A DNA stretch of 64,000 nucleotides, from positions 1 through 64,000 of the forward strand of contig LVLI01000003.1 of NCBI GenBank assembly GCA_001687465.1, read 5' to 3'. Positions 11,996 through 24,300 of this stretch are shown in pieces. This stretch comes from Halocafeteria seosinensis. Taxonomy: Eukaryota; Sar; Bigyra; Bicosoecida. The notes beneath the pieces were generated by a model that was not told the origin of the DNA, did not search any database, and saw nothing but the letters and a program-made list of their open reading frames with translations. Each line of letters opens with the position of its first letter. Within the stretch, counting starts at the first letter, position 1. Both the position numbers and the translations under genes were made by a program.

Positions 11996-12505
11996 ATTAC
12001 GATACAAGAGCGACGTTTGCGCACTTTCCGACGACAGAAGGAGAGATACAGGCTCGTTTTGGGACAAATGAGCGAGTACAGATAGTAGGTGTGATGCGAC
12101 AACAAAACCCTCATTTAGCTGCGTCGAACAATGAACACGCTGCCGCTCCAAAGGCGACAAACATTTCGTTACCTTTGGAAGGAAGTCAGGGATGTCTTCC
12201 AGTGCATCGGTAGATGCGTGTTGTCAAGGTATAGCCAACAACTAGGATGGTGTAAAACTGCACAAGGAGAGTATAATTCCGCGGGGTTTTGATGCCATGG
12301 ACGACCGCAACATGGTCAAAAATGGAAATGTGAAGCTGGCGTTGTGTGACATTTCTTCACCAAAATCGTGTTTCCGAGGTTTATTTCCCTTCTAAGGAGT
12401 ACTCCAGGACTCCACCCTTTACCAGACTCGTATCCCGTCCTCTTGGATACTATGCCGCTGTGCAACCAGCCGTGGCTGGACGTATCGGTGAACAAGTGAA
12501 GAACT
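11996..12505. other. Divergent intergenic region (HGD / LMBR1-like)
   Basis: About 510 bases between two divergent start codons. Short open frames here match nothing and most are antisense frames to the HGD leader. If HGD begins at 12160 instead of 11995, part of it is coding. Confidence 0.4.
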
Positions 12506-14841
12506 ATGAGGACTCCTGCAGGCCCGAGGGACACTGACTTCTCTTCCTCCCTGAGGGAAGATGAGCTCAATGTGACACTCCGGGAGTTTGTGTTGCTTAT
12601 GTGGGTACGTACTACATCTTTGGCCATTTGTTGTATGGACAGGATATGGCTGTACGGTGTTGGTTTGAATTCCCGCAGGTAACGTTAGCTTCGTGGTTCA
12701 TCGCTTACCTACTGACAGTACGATATCGTGATCGACCGACATTTTTCAATAAGCTTCAGACGTTAGCAGAGCCACTGGCAGCCCATCTAATTGCTTTGAC
12801 CGGTGCTATGGTCATCATCAACACGATACTCGTTCCTTTTGCCTCGGTAGTGATTACCCAAGTAAGTACAGTCGCTGGCCCCTTCAAGAAAAACCTCTGT
12901 ATCAAACCGCGCATCGTTCGGCGCAGGTCACGGTGGATAGTAATTGGGTGAAAGCTCACAGAATTCTGGGATTTCTTTTTCAACTCGCTGTGGATGGTTC
13001 TTCTGTAGCACTGTTTATCTTTCTCCCTTTGGCATACATTGATCACAAACGTCCAGGGTTCGCAGGGCTCACGGGAATGAAGCGTCACGTTATGTCGTTC
13101 CTATTTCTTGGGGGATGTCTCCTCTTGTTTACCGCTATAATCGCACTTGTTCAATGGATATACGAGTCCAAAGTCTATGTTCAATCGCTCGTCGCTCCGG
13201 GTGCAACGAATGCGATGTTGATTCCAGGATTGCTAGCATACCTTGTCCTGGTGCCTGCTGGAAGTTTAGAGATAGCGTATAAAGTAGCCTTCCGCATTGG
13301 TCCTTGTACTGAAAACGGTAGACAAGTGCTTGAAAATGAGGTTGCCAACCGCGACGCAGTGGTAAAGAAACTGGTACGATCTCACGCCAATGTCGCAAGG
13401 AAATCTCAGGCTTGACGATATGGTTGTTTTTCCTTTGCAGGGTGAACATTTGAAGAGTTTGAATGCTTCACAAAATGCGAATGAAAGCGTAGACCTCACC
13501 CCTGAGGGACACCACGCGAACCCCACGGAGTATCGAGAGTCCGTAGGAAGTGTGGGAAGTGGTGAAACGAGAAGCATTGACAGTGGAATAACATCGAGAG
13601 GAACTGTTGCTAAGCGTTCCAGCTCCCAAAGGCGCCGAAGTTCGACGACGTTTGGTCAACTTGCTCGGAAGTTGGCTCTTGAAATCGAGTTCAACAACAC
13701 TACACCAGGGTTCTCTCCGGCATCCCAAAGGGTAATAGATTTTGCGCGCAAGGAATACTCTAGTCCTATTACACGGCAGCGTAGCTCATCTGATTCAAAT
13801 CGGAGTTCGCTAGCGTCGTTTTGGTCAGAACAACTTCAGCGCGTGTTAGGAGGACATAATGCTACACCGGACACGGACTCCAAGCGTACTACCAATGTTC
13901 GAAGACGACGACTCTCCGAACCAAAACAGACGAGGCGAGCTTCGGGAGCGCCTCCGTTACCTCTTAGCGCTTCCAAACGACTACAAACTGTGCTCCAACG
14001 GGTGCCACAAGGGAAATTCATGAAGGGGAAATGGTTGCTTCTTGACCATCTGTATGCAAAGGAGTGTGACTTCGTGGACTTACTGAAAAGTCGGCTTCGG
14101 GGGACACAGCTTGGAATGAATTTGCTCAACGGAGTTTTGTTTGGTGCCGTCATTTTTCTTAATTTGTGCATTACATTTAGGGCATCTTGCATGCCCTTTC
14201 TTGGCGCTATCTACGCAGCTACTGGACATGAACTGGATTGGATGGAGGTCTTCGCCTCTGTCGCAGGAATAGAAAAACACAGAGCTGCGATACTAACATC
14301 GTTTTTTGATGTTGGAATGACTCTTTATTTTGCGACGTGTTGCATCATGGGCTTCTATCCTGAAATCCTTTCGTCCGACGGGAGACAACGCTATTTTGCT
14401 TCCAAGGTAAGGGAGGCGTGTAAAACTTCTAACATCTCGGTGTGTCCAATGATTGAAGATCTCCCCCTAGAAGAGTCGTTTCTCTCGTTTGGCCTGCTAG
14501 ACTTTGCTGTTGGAAAGTATATTTCATTCCGAGAAAGAAACCATCCCCTGCCACAGCGTACGGCCATGAATGTATTACTGGGCCATGCGCTACTGCTACT
14601 CGTGCTTTCCTTTGCAATGCCTGTGGCATTGGGTTGGTTGGGTGTTGGCGCAATGAACGTGATGAAGGTTGCGGATTCATACTATGGAAATGTGTCGATT
14701 GCGCGAAGCGGCGCGCTTGCTCACGTATACAGCTTTGCGTTTGCAATCTTGATGGGTTGGCTTCATTTTTTGCATGCTTCCGCACTAATCCCTCAGTGCT
14801 GCGGCAGAGATGACGTGACAGACTCTAAGAAGCAGCGGTGA
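12506..14841 (+). CDS. Nine-helix membrane protein, LMBR1-like
   Basis: Four exons: 12506-12604, 12679-12861, 12927-13373, 13441-14841; 709 aa, all joins in phase 0. Hydrophobic segments lie near residues 36-52, 67-92, 106-125, 138-160 and 175-200. A long hydrophilic Ser/Arg-rich loop spans about 205-455 (repeated SS-RRRSS clusters, likely phosphorylated and cytoplasmic). Four more segments follow near 468-490, 526-548, 618-640 and 668-690. The 5+4 arrangement with a large middle loop is that of LMBR1/LMBD membrane proteins, but sequence similarity seen by eye is weak, so the family call is inference. The C-terminus is short and basic (SKKQR). Its stop lies only 11 bases from the stop of PEX6 on the other strand. 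Confidence 0.6.
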
Positions 14842-14852
14842 CCGTTTGACCT

Positions 14853-17800
14853 TCATTCATGGCGTTGAACAAGGGATTGGATGCTCTCAAGGAAGTCTTG
14901 CTTTGTAACTGTGGCATTCAAGTCTTCGTCGGAGATTGTTTGCTCCAGATCTTCTGGTCCCATCAGCAATGAAGCCTTACTATCGGGAGAGTCCTTTATG
15001 GGTGCATTTAGTAGTTCCAGGTAATCCTCGAGTTCGCGTGCCCTCCGACTTAGGGCGCGTGAAACAGCTGCCGAGCAGATTCCTGCAATATCCGCACCGG
15101 AAAGACCAGACGGTAGCATGCGCTCTAATTCAACTGCGTCAACTCCCGATTCAGCGTTAATTTTATTGAGGTGAGCCCTCAACACTTTCAGTCGCGATTC
15201 TGGTTCGTCCGAAATACCGATGTAAACCGACTGATCAAACCGCCCAGGGCGAAGTAACGCTGGATCCAATAGGTCGTGTCGATTAGTGGCGCCTATGACG
15301 AATGTGGGTTCGGAGGTATCCTCATTGTCTAATGCATCCATCTCAGCCAGTAGTTGCGATACGACGCGATCCGATACACCACCGGAGTCACTTCCGCGGC
15401 CTCGTGCGGGTGCGAGAGAATCAAGCTCATCAAAGAAAATTACTGACGGTGCCATCTCTTTTGCCTCTTCAAATACCCTGCGGACATTTCGCTCAGATTC
15501 TCCTATGTACATGTTGAGAAGCTCTGGACCTTTGACAGAAATAAATGCAAGGTCGAACTCTGTGGCAACCGCCTTAGCTAGTAGCGTTTTCCCTGTCCCG
15601 GGCGGACCATAAAGCAGGATACCACTCCTTCGCTTTATGGTGCTTTGAAATAGTTGCGGATTTTCCATAGGCATTTTAATCTGCGTCCATACATGGAGTA
15701 AAAGATATCTCAAGCTAGACCCTGGGCAAACTTACCAGTTCGTTAAGCTGCCGTTTTGCTTCTTCTAGTCCACCGACGTCTTCCCAGTGAACGTTTACCG
15801 CCGCCGCTTTCTTGCGCAAGCCATCATCCTGTATAGACAAGACATTGCTCTAGCTATGTGTAGCAGTCCCGTGCAAAATCCACTTACAGGTATGAACTTA
15901 AGGGCTGAATTAAGTGTGTCCAAGGAAATGTGAAGTCTGTCAGATGATTGTGCCTCGGTTGTCTGGATGCGAATGCAGTCTTCTATAAAGCGGACCAAGC
16001 CCTCAAGATTTAGAGTAGCCACTTTTCGAAGTAGTGGTCTCTCCAAGAATAGTGCATCATCTGGAATAGCTCCGTAGCATAAAAATGCGAACCTCAAACG
16101 CTTCTCTGGCTGAGAAGACTTGCATAAGTGGGGATATCCGATCGGAATAATGTCTTGATAATCCACAAGATTGTCAACAGTAGCTCCGATGTCCATCGTC
16201 AACTCCAATCGTTCCAAAAAACTTGAGACTACAGGTTCCGGCAGTTTACTTGCGTCAGTTGTGGAAAAAATAATTGCAATTGGTCGATCAGTATGTGCTC
16301 GTTGTTGTGCTGGTCTTCCCCGAGGATGATGAGCTACACCATTGAGACAGTCGCTCCCTTCTGACCACTCTTCTAGTGGTTTAAACTCGCAATTCTGCAA
16401 CTCCGTCAACGATCTGGGAGTTTTGGAGGAATAAACGTTTCCACTTTGCTCGCTTTGCTTCGCATTATAACTGGTATCACTGTACTCAAACGTCCACTTT
16501 TCAATCATTGTGATAAAGGGGGACCAGATGTCTGCACCAGAGGTATTTTCCTGTTGTGCGTGCTCCTTATCGTTCTGCTGGTGGACAAGGACACTAATCA
16601 GATCTATATCCGGAATATGCACTATTGTTGGTTCAAAGTTGTGGGCAATGCTGCTCACTAAGCTTTCCAATATTTCGCAAAAGACCGCAACTGGGGAGCC
16701 TCCCCTCGTGTTCATCGTTTGTACCAGGACATCCCCTATATTTACCTTTACGACAGCGGTGCCGAGTTCTTGGCCGCACTTTAGGACAGCATCAGCCGCT
16801 ACAATCAAGCTATCTGTCTCAGCAAACACTACAGGCGTCGTATCATAACTCCAACAAGACTGGTCATAGGAGAAATTGGCTTCTTTATGGAATAGTCTGC
16901 GTACAACAGAATAAAACGTAGAGCATGAAATACGTTCATGATCGCTGTCCCCTAGGGAGATGTCCTTTCCAACCACACGAAGTAGTCTTTCAAACGACGC
17001 ACTGCTCAGAAATAATCTAAGTAATGATAACCCCATAGATCTTTTATCGCACCGCTTAATCGAATCTAGTCCTTCAATAAAATCATTCTGCGCCAACGGG
17101 CAGCCAACTAATGGAAGAAAATCTGAAACGTCGGGATTGAGTACCATGCGGGAGACTTCGGATACTGACCCAGCGAGTATTGGCAATGATTTCGAAGAGG
17201 GGGAAAGCTTCTCAGTGTACATCTCCAGTATCTTAAAAACAAGGATGCCACGACACGGGCCTTCGAAACTAGAGTATAGAGGCAATGATTTGCTCTCCCC
17301 GCCAGACTTCATATTTTCCACAGCAGTCTGCGGCGCGGAAGAACCAACGCTTTCGTAATCAGCACATCGTATGACCACGAGCTCCCCGGAGTGAACTACC
17401 CTCGAAGTTCTTTCGAAGTAGGATTTGAGGACTTGTTCAGCGTCCTCCGTTGATCCAAAGTTCGTCTTCCGAGTAGACGTAAGCAATGCAACTGTAACGT
17501 AATCTGCTTGAAGAACATTTCCGGTACCAGCATCAGGATGCTTGGGAGAGGATATCCCATTTTCCGAAGATACTTTACCCGTAGCAACCTGAACGAGCGT
17601 CTCTGAGCAACGAAGGGTTCCAAGTCCTCCGTCGAAGACAAGGAGACCACCGTCCCTCCTTCGGTTTTGAGTGTTAGCATCTGTCTCCAACTTCGACGCA
17701 AATGCGTTCCACGGATGAACATCAGAGTTGCGAACAGTATCTCGTAGCCCCAGTAAATCAGCGACACGCATCCCAATCAAAGCTACAGGTTGGTCAAGGG

Positions 17801-18173
17801 AGTTACGGTCACTATCCTCTTCGGAACCAAACTGTATGGTGGCTGCCGCCGCAGCTCCAAGTCCTTGGGTCGATCTTGATGGATTCGCATGGCAGTCTTC
17901 CGTAAAGCCCACCGTAATTAATTGAACTAGACAACAGTAATCAGTCTTTCTTGAGTGCATGAGAGCCATCCCCGGTTTCTTTCCGGGTTGGTGCTGGTGA
18001 TTCGACTGCACCAACACCACGTACGGGAGATCCATGTTTTCTCCATCATCACCGGGAAGGATATATCTCTCCACCCATCGCCTGAGTACTGTATTTGACT
18101 CCTGTGATACACTGGCCGAAATTACGGGAGCTAAACGAATTCCACGCAGTGTCTCTTCCTGTTCGTCAGCCAT
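14853..18173 (-). CDS. PEX6: Peroxisomal biogenesis AAA ATPase PEX6
   Basis: Three exons: 18173-15888, 15828-15736, 15680-14853; 1068 aa. PEX6 with PEX1 forms the hexamer that pulls ubiquitinated PEX5 from the peroxisome membrane. The D2 domain is intact: HWEDVGGLEEAKRQLNE before it, Walker A GPPGTGKT near 818, the PEX6-typical GPELLNMYIGESE, Walker B VIFFDELDSLAP near 873, second region of homology ATNRHDLLDPALLRPGRFD. The D1 domain (about 480-720) has no Walker A or B that I can see, as in some other PEX6 proteins. Start: Met at 18173 (MADEQEETLRG), since upstream codons in the frame are Cys-rich and look untranslated. The C-terminus ends soon after the small domain. Confidence 0.92.
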
Positions 18174-19032
18174 TCTGATTCCGTCAATCTCTTCTTCTGC
18201 ATGTTCGTCACACACACACAACTCCCCGCCCAAGAGAGACCAGCACCAGTGGCAGCAGTGGTAACAGAGACCTTCTACCCTACAGCGCACGATCAATTCT
18301 ATCTATGCTTCGTAATGTCATGAGCTTGTGAAGTTGACACTTCGTGAAGTTGGCAAGGCGCAGCGCCGCAGGCGAGAGATAGGTGAGTCAACAGAGCAAT
18401 GAGTTCCTGTAAAAACGATAGCATTCAATGCAACGTGCTTGGCCAGCTTCATAGAAAGAAAATGACCTGCATAGAATGGGTATGAAGCTAGACGGTTGGC
18501 AACAATATCACAAAGATCCTGTATTGTCTCGATGATATGATAATGTATGAAATGACGCCGCCTACAATTGCGGTACTTCAGACAAGAGCGTCGCAGTTGA
18601 GTGGGAAATGTACCGTTACTACGTACGTCATAAAGGGGCCGGGGAGTGCCCCCTTTACACCGAAGAGTGACTGCTTCCGTGCGACTGGCGGTGTTCTATA
18701 TGCTTAGTTTCTGTCCCTAGCTGAACACTCGCGATTTCTATGACATGCTAGCTTATGCCCTTCCCCAACTTCCAAAGGGAAGAGACCCGTAGAAGACGCA
18801 CAGATCCGCGATTGTACATCGTACTCGGAATCACTAGCGATCGTTGACCAATTTCGCTCTTTCCTGTTCGCCGGGAGAGCCATTTATGCCTCAATCGTTC
18901 GCACAGGCGTTAATACCTGAATTCTGTCCGGCACTGACTGATCTTTTGCAGCTGGCCTGCAGACATTCGATTCTTCTTCTGATCTGCCAAGATCTCTATT
19001 CCTTTTTGTATACATTAAGTTATTCATTACAT
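18174..19032. other. Intergenic region with a GC hairpin
   Basis: About 860 bases between two minus-strand genes (5' side of PEX6, 3' side of the unknown membrane protein). No protein gene is supported. It contains a short direct repeat GTGAAGTTG near 18328 and 18343, and a strong inverted repeat at 18631-18658. A small RNA gene cannot be excluded. Confidence 0.4.
18631..18658. repeat. Inverted repeat (possible hairpin)
   Basis: Arms AAAGGGGC and GCCCCCTTT (one-base bulge) flank a short G-rich loop. It lies alone in intergenic DNA, about 375 bases beyond the stop of the unknown membrane protein gene and about 460 bases upstream of PEX6. Confidence 0.4.
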
Positions 19033-19911
19033 TCATGATGTAGGCATCAGTCTGCTTCGCCGGAGAGGAACACGTCGTAGCCATGCAAACATGAAACCGA
19101 AGCTGGCGCCTATCGCAACAGCGTGAAGGTCCCTCAGGGGCCCTATGATTTTCCTGAAGTCCAAGTCCGGGCAATATAGAACCATACGCCTGCAATTTCA
19201 AATTCACGACAAAAAAAGTCACAACCAATTCTTCTATCTACAAGTAGCGTAGATAGAGTCTCACCATTGGGTTGCGTTTCTGTTCCAGTCTGACATTGGG
19301 GGTTTCACTGTTGCCCTCTGATAGGCGGGGTCTTTCAAAACTACTTTATAATTTAATGCACCCAATGCGATTCCCACTCCATGTACTAGGAACGCAGCCC
19401 AAATGCACCGACTGAGTTTGTATCGAAACAGCGCCAATGATCCTGTGGCAAAGCCAATTCCAGCTCCCGCAACATATGGAACTGGGCGCTTGTGGTATAC
19501 GAGTCGCTCCTGCTCCACTCGAACCTGTTGTTCTGTTGACGGACGGAAACAAGCGTCATTGAACTGGAAATTACTGTATACGTCGATACATCGCGAATAC
19601 ACACCTTCTGCTTCCCGAGCTCGTTGAATTTGCTCAGGGTCAGGATTCTGTTGTTCAGAGTATAACACCGGGTCTCGTTTAACAAATCTCCATCCTTCTA
19701 GTAGGGGGTTCGATGGATCTTGGTAGCCTTTATTATCGCGCTCCTGAGGGAAATAAGTGTCTACCCAGTGCAATACACTGTGTAACCAGTCTTCCAGACG
19801 TGAAGATGAGGCTTGTGAGGATGAAGTTTGACCTCCATTTTCTTCCTTTTCCGAGCCGCTCTCCTCCCGGGAGGTTTCCGATTTGTTTTCCCCACCCATT
19901 GTGCTTTTCAA
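19033..19911 (-). CDS. Uncharacterised protein with three membrane segments
   Basis: Two exons: 19911-19265 and 19189-19033; 267 aa (263 if the second Met at 19899 is used). The donor GTGAGA splits a Trp codon, and the second exon continues RMVLYCPDLDFRK into a hydrophobic HAVAIGASFGFMFAWLRR and a short basic tail. N-terminal 45 residues are Ser/Glu-rich; then a conserved-looking LEGWRFVKRDP block (about 75-85); hydrophobic segments lie near 148-165 (VAGAGIGFATGSLALFRY), 168-188 and 235-252. Glycine-rich helices plus short basic loops would suit a mitochondrial inner-membrane protein, but I see no Tim17/22/23 signature. Function unknown. Confidence 0.65.
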
Positions 19912-20259
19912 TTCACAGCTTTCATAAAAACACTGATCATCAACGCCGTGCGTACCGTCTTGATCCGTATCGCTTCAAAAAATCTGAAACATTTGTTTGT
20001 ACGGTAGCGGACTCGGAAGTTCGGAACAAGGCTTTCTCGCCGAAGCTCATCGTTTGCTATCCAATCCGTGTTGAGAGAATAACCCTCAGTCGCATTGATT
20101 CTTGCAGCCTGAGGACGTTCATCCATCACTCCTATGATCTTTTGATGCCGTTGGGATACAGTATCTCTCTGTATTGTAAGGGACGGCCTCTCCGCAGTGC
20201 ATCTTGAGACGCTTTTTTGAACCTTTTCACGCTCTATAAGCACGTTCCACGCCCATACC
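19912..20259. other. Divergent promoter region (unknown membrane protein / POT)
   Basis: About 350 bases between two divergent start codons. No gene, repeat or recognised promoter element stands out. Confidence 0.4.
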
Positions 20260-22679
20260 ATGTCTGTCGAGGAGGGAAATCATCAATATTCTCGCATGCC
20301 GAGCGATGGAGAGAGCCCGGATCAAGAACGCAGACAACTGTTTCCTGCTGGAGCAGGGGCAGTGGGCCAGCGCAAACAGTCTTCCCCTACTTCTCCCTTA
20401 AGTAAACAGTACAAGAACGCCACGAAATACTCGTCAACGGATTCACGAACCTCAAACAGCAATGGAGCTTCGACTGAGAACGGGACAGGAAGTGGAACTC
20501 ATAGTAGTTTCCAAACTCCACCCCGTGGAGACGGGGGGACTGGAGCTGGTGGAGGCAGTCTTGGAATTACGATCAAAGACGAGATTGATGAATCACAATC
20601 TTCTCCAGCAAAGGACAGTGAACGAGTACCTTTGGCCTCAGCGGACGCGAATAGTGCACCGTCGAAAGGAACGAGCGCCTACGACGATAGCGGTTGTATG
20701 TCCAAAATGAAGGTGGTACCAGGACCGTATTGGGTGCACAACATTGTTTTGAACGAGGCTTGCGAGCGTTTCTGCTACTACGGTCTTCGAGCTATACTAG
20801 TATTGTTCATGTCGGAAAAACTGGGTTTCTCCGACCCTGATGCGTTCAGTGTTTACGAGTTCTTTTCGGGATCAGTTTATGTAACGGTAAGGCATACCTT
20901 GGTTGTGCCTAGCTGAGTTGCAGCGAATCAATAGTTTGCACTTTACAGGGTATCCTAGGTGGATGGCTTGCCGACACATACCTTGGCAAGTTCACTACTA
21001 TTTTGGGATTTAGTACATTATACTGTGTCGGAACCATCTGCCTAGTTATCTCAGCGATCTTCGAGGAGGCATGGATAATGTTCCTCGGCCTAGTATGTAT
21101 TGCCTTTGGCACTGGTGGCATCAAGCCATGTGTCGCAGCCTTTGGCGCGGAACAGTACGGTGAACAGAGTGATAAGGATATAACTTCTTTTTTCCTGGCG
21201 TTCTATTTCAGCATTAACATTGGCAGCGTGGCGAGCTACATCGTTACGCCCCTACTGCGACACTACGTTGGCTACGCTGCTGCTTTTGGTGCGTCAACTG
21301 TAGTTCTTATCGTTTCTATCATAGTGTTTGTTCTGCCGAAGAAGCGATATATCAAAACTCCTCCAAGTGGTAGTGTGATAACGACGGCGGTGAAAGTTCT
21401 TAAGGAGGCCGTCACCCTAAATAAGGGGTGCTGCTCATTGTTGTTTCGACGTTGCAAGCCTCTTCAGAGTCAGACTGAACGTTTAGCGATAGGACAAGAT
21501 AGACCGTCGTCATCGCTTACAGAGAGTGATGAACTGTCCGTTAAAGAGCACCCGCACACTCCTCCCATAAAACCCCACTGGTTAAATGAGGCACGGAGGT
21601 CCTTTGATGTATTTACTGTTGAAAGCGTCAAGGCAGTTTGGAATCTGGGTCCTATATTGTGTGTTCTCCCCTTCTTCTGGATGTTGTTCGACCAGCAGGG
21701 CTCGGCATGGTACGTTAGTCGGTAACAATGGTATGCTCATCCAGCCACCATCATTTCCTTGCCTTCTTCCAGGACTATACAAGCGAAAAACATGAACAGA
21801 AATGTCGCCGGGTTTGAAGTACAGCCTGACAGTCTTGGAGTTTTGAATCCTTTGTACGTAGCATGAATTGTTTCTGCACTTTGACTAACGAGTACTTACA
21901 CTTGCTCGTTGCACAGCTTCGTGGTTTTGTTGATCCCCTTACTTGGAAGGTTTTTGTTCCCTCTCATGGAGAAACTACCCTGCAAGCCACTTCGTCCGAC
22001 TCCTCTCCGCAAAATGGCTTTGGGGATGGTCGGTGCGGCTGGATCTTTTGTGATTGCTGGTTTTGTTCAGCTTTCCATTTATCGGTCGTTGCAAGGCAAG
22101 TACGGATATGTCCCAGAGGACAGCAACAAGACAAGTAATGTTTCCTTGTTCTGGATTCTCCCGCAATATTTTCTAATCACGTTCAGTGAAATTTGTGTAT
22201 CGACAACTGGTCTGGAATGGATGTATACCCAAGCTCCACACACGATGCGAGGAATGATCATTGCTCTGTGGTATTTATCCACTGGTGTCGGAGACTACGT
22301 CGCTGGCGTCATTTTTGGAGCTTTCAAGGAACTGAAACAGTACGAATTTTCCTTTCTCTTTGCGTCTCTTATGCTGGTCAGTGCAGTCATTTTTATTTTG
22401 TTAGCATTCGTTTATAAGCCTCTCGAAACAATACAAGCGGCCAAGAAAGAATTCGATCGGCGAATGGCAGCTGAGCACAGGGCGGGACTTGAGGGCACGG
22501 ATGAAATGGAAGTGCCGCCTCCTTCATCAGAATACTCCGCCATGGACCAACCGTCTAATGATCTTGGAGGAGATCCAAATGAAAGCCCAGTCACCACTCG
22601 GAAGCTCCGCTCCGGTACAAACAGTTCTGGTCGTCGTCGAGAGTCCAACTCTAGCTTCAACGAGGTATCTCTCGAATAG
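20260..22679 (+). CDS. Proton-coupled oligopeptide transporter (POT/PTR family)
   Basis: Four exons: 20260-20886, 20949-21709, 21773-21853, 21917-22679; 743 aa. POT carriers import di- and tripeptides (or nitrate and other small solutes in plants) with protons across plasma or vacuolar membranes. After a 150-residue Ser/Gly-rich cytosolic leader come the family motifs: NEACERFCYYGLRAILVLF (motif 1, ExxERFxYYG), GGWLADTYLGKF, GTGGIKPCVAAFGAEQY, and near the end FLITFSEICVSTTGLEWMYTQAP. About twelve hydrophobic segments are visible. A cytosolic loop of about 90 residues holds the TESDELSVKEHPH stretch. The C-terminal 80 residues are hydrophilic. The ExxER proton-coupling motif is intact, so an active symporter is likely; the substrate cannot be read. 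Confidence 0.93.
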
Positions 22680-23260
22680 AATGGAATATACTACCTACCT
22701 CCACTTTCCTGTATTATTTAGGCTTCATCGCACTCGTAACGTGTATCAACGTGACTTATTCCATCTCGTCCGAACCAACCAGTGCAAAACGAGAAAAAGC
22801 GCAGAGTAGCAAGATTTCATGATAGACTTGAAGTCTCTCTATCGCGCACTGAAAAAACGATACAGAGTATGTTGCAGAAGGTAAAATGCTTGGCCGATGT
22901 CAAAGAATACATGAAACATACCTGGTACTACGCCAGCTTATTTCCGCCTGTAATTTGAATGGTCCTCCTCTACACAGTATAGGTAGTTACCGTCAGAATC
23001 GTTGAATCCTTACTATTGTTATTGGTTATACCGTATACGTGCTAGCCTTTGAAGTGGGGGGCCACGGAGAATGAGCCTGAGCTCGTATACAATTGAATAC
23101 CACGGTACTGTAATGCGAATCCCATATTACGGTAAACCCAAGTTTCCGCGTTTTGTGAAGTAGTCGTTTAGCTCTATTTCCGCTTCGCTAGATAATATTT
23201 CGACAGTATTGACACTCCATAGTGAATAATCAAAACATTACCGTGCGTCACTGATAGACC
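22680..23260. other. Intergenic region
   Basis: About 580 bases between two same-strand genes. Nothing but short chance frames is seen. Confidence 0.45.
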
Positions 23261-24296
23261 ATGTTCCCGCAAAGCTTCAGTGGGAGGCTGCAATGGCGCA
23301 GCTGCTTGAGGCTCTATCGGAGCATGAGGAAGTGCGCGTTCAGCACCAATACAGGACCGAATAACAAGCCCACTGGTGGTAGTAGTGGTGGTGGAATGTT
23401 CCCTGAGCTCGATGAAGAGACCAAGAAGCAAAAACAAAGGAAACAGCAGATTATTTTGGAGCGCATGAGGCGGTCCAAATTGGCCGATGCCATGCGCATG
23501 GAGAACGAGAAAGTAAGATACGCAATCATTGGATCACATTGTATACCTACCTTAGGATCTCTCTGTGGTATGTGCAGCTATTCGAAGCCGGGGCCAAACC
23601 ACTGGCTGAACAAGATAGCTTCATCTTCCCTGATACGGAAATTGAACCTCTCTTTGAAGATGCTTCAGATAGTCTGGAGCCCCTCTCCATACACGGATTA
23701 GCTCGACGATCCGATGTCAGTCTGTTAACGCTGAGTTTCAATGGCATCGGCAAACAGCAGGCTAATGCATTCAACAACGTTTTCTTGGACGTATTCAACC
23801 CTCCCGGGCGAAGCGCAGTGGGCGATTCACAGACCAACATAATTGATATCCATTACTATGATGGCTTAGTCTATAGCATACTGAAGCGATTCTTGAAAAA
23901 TGGTTTGCGCAAAAACACACAGCAACAGTCGCCGCAGCTAAAGGACTACTCATACGTCAAGTTTGAACGCTATGTTCCTCAAACAGAGGTAAGTATGTAT
24001 CTACAATTTTGGCTACCCATTACTCAGCGCGTGTTATTACCACTTGAGGACAGGAATTCTTGTATGATGCTCAAGTTCACAATCGTGCTATGGGATACGC
24101 GTACCTGTTGGATAGCGAGGGAAGAGTAAGGTGGCGGTAAGTAGACCGACCTGCACTTTCCTTTCAGTGAACTCAGCAATCACTCTCCTTGATGGTATGC
24201 AGAGCCCATCAGTACGCGACTGAAAATGAACTTGAGGGAATGATACAGTCTGCAAATACCCTGCTTGGCGAAACGACTACCCCGGTACCAGGATAG
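23261..24296 (+). CDS. ATP10: ATP10-type F1Fo-ATPase assembly factor (copy 1)
   Basis: Four exons: 23261-23512, 23578-23988, 24054-24136, 24203-24296; 279 aa. ATP10 is a mitochondrial inner-membrane chaperone that helps Atp6 join the Atp9 ring. The N-terminus (MFPQSFSGRLQWRSCLRLYR) is a good mitochondrial targeting peptide. A basic KQ-rich helix follows. The core has LTLSFNGIGKQQ near 145-160 (the family's thioredoxin-like strand), and the diagnostic ending NRAMGYAYLLDSEGRVRWRAHQYAT. Stop TAG is only 4 bases from the stop of the converging oxidoreductase gene. A second, clearly related gene lies at 56221-57412 with introns at the same places. Confidence 0.85.
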
Positions 24297-24300
24297 GCAG

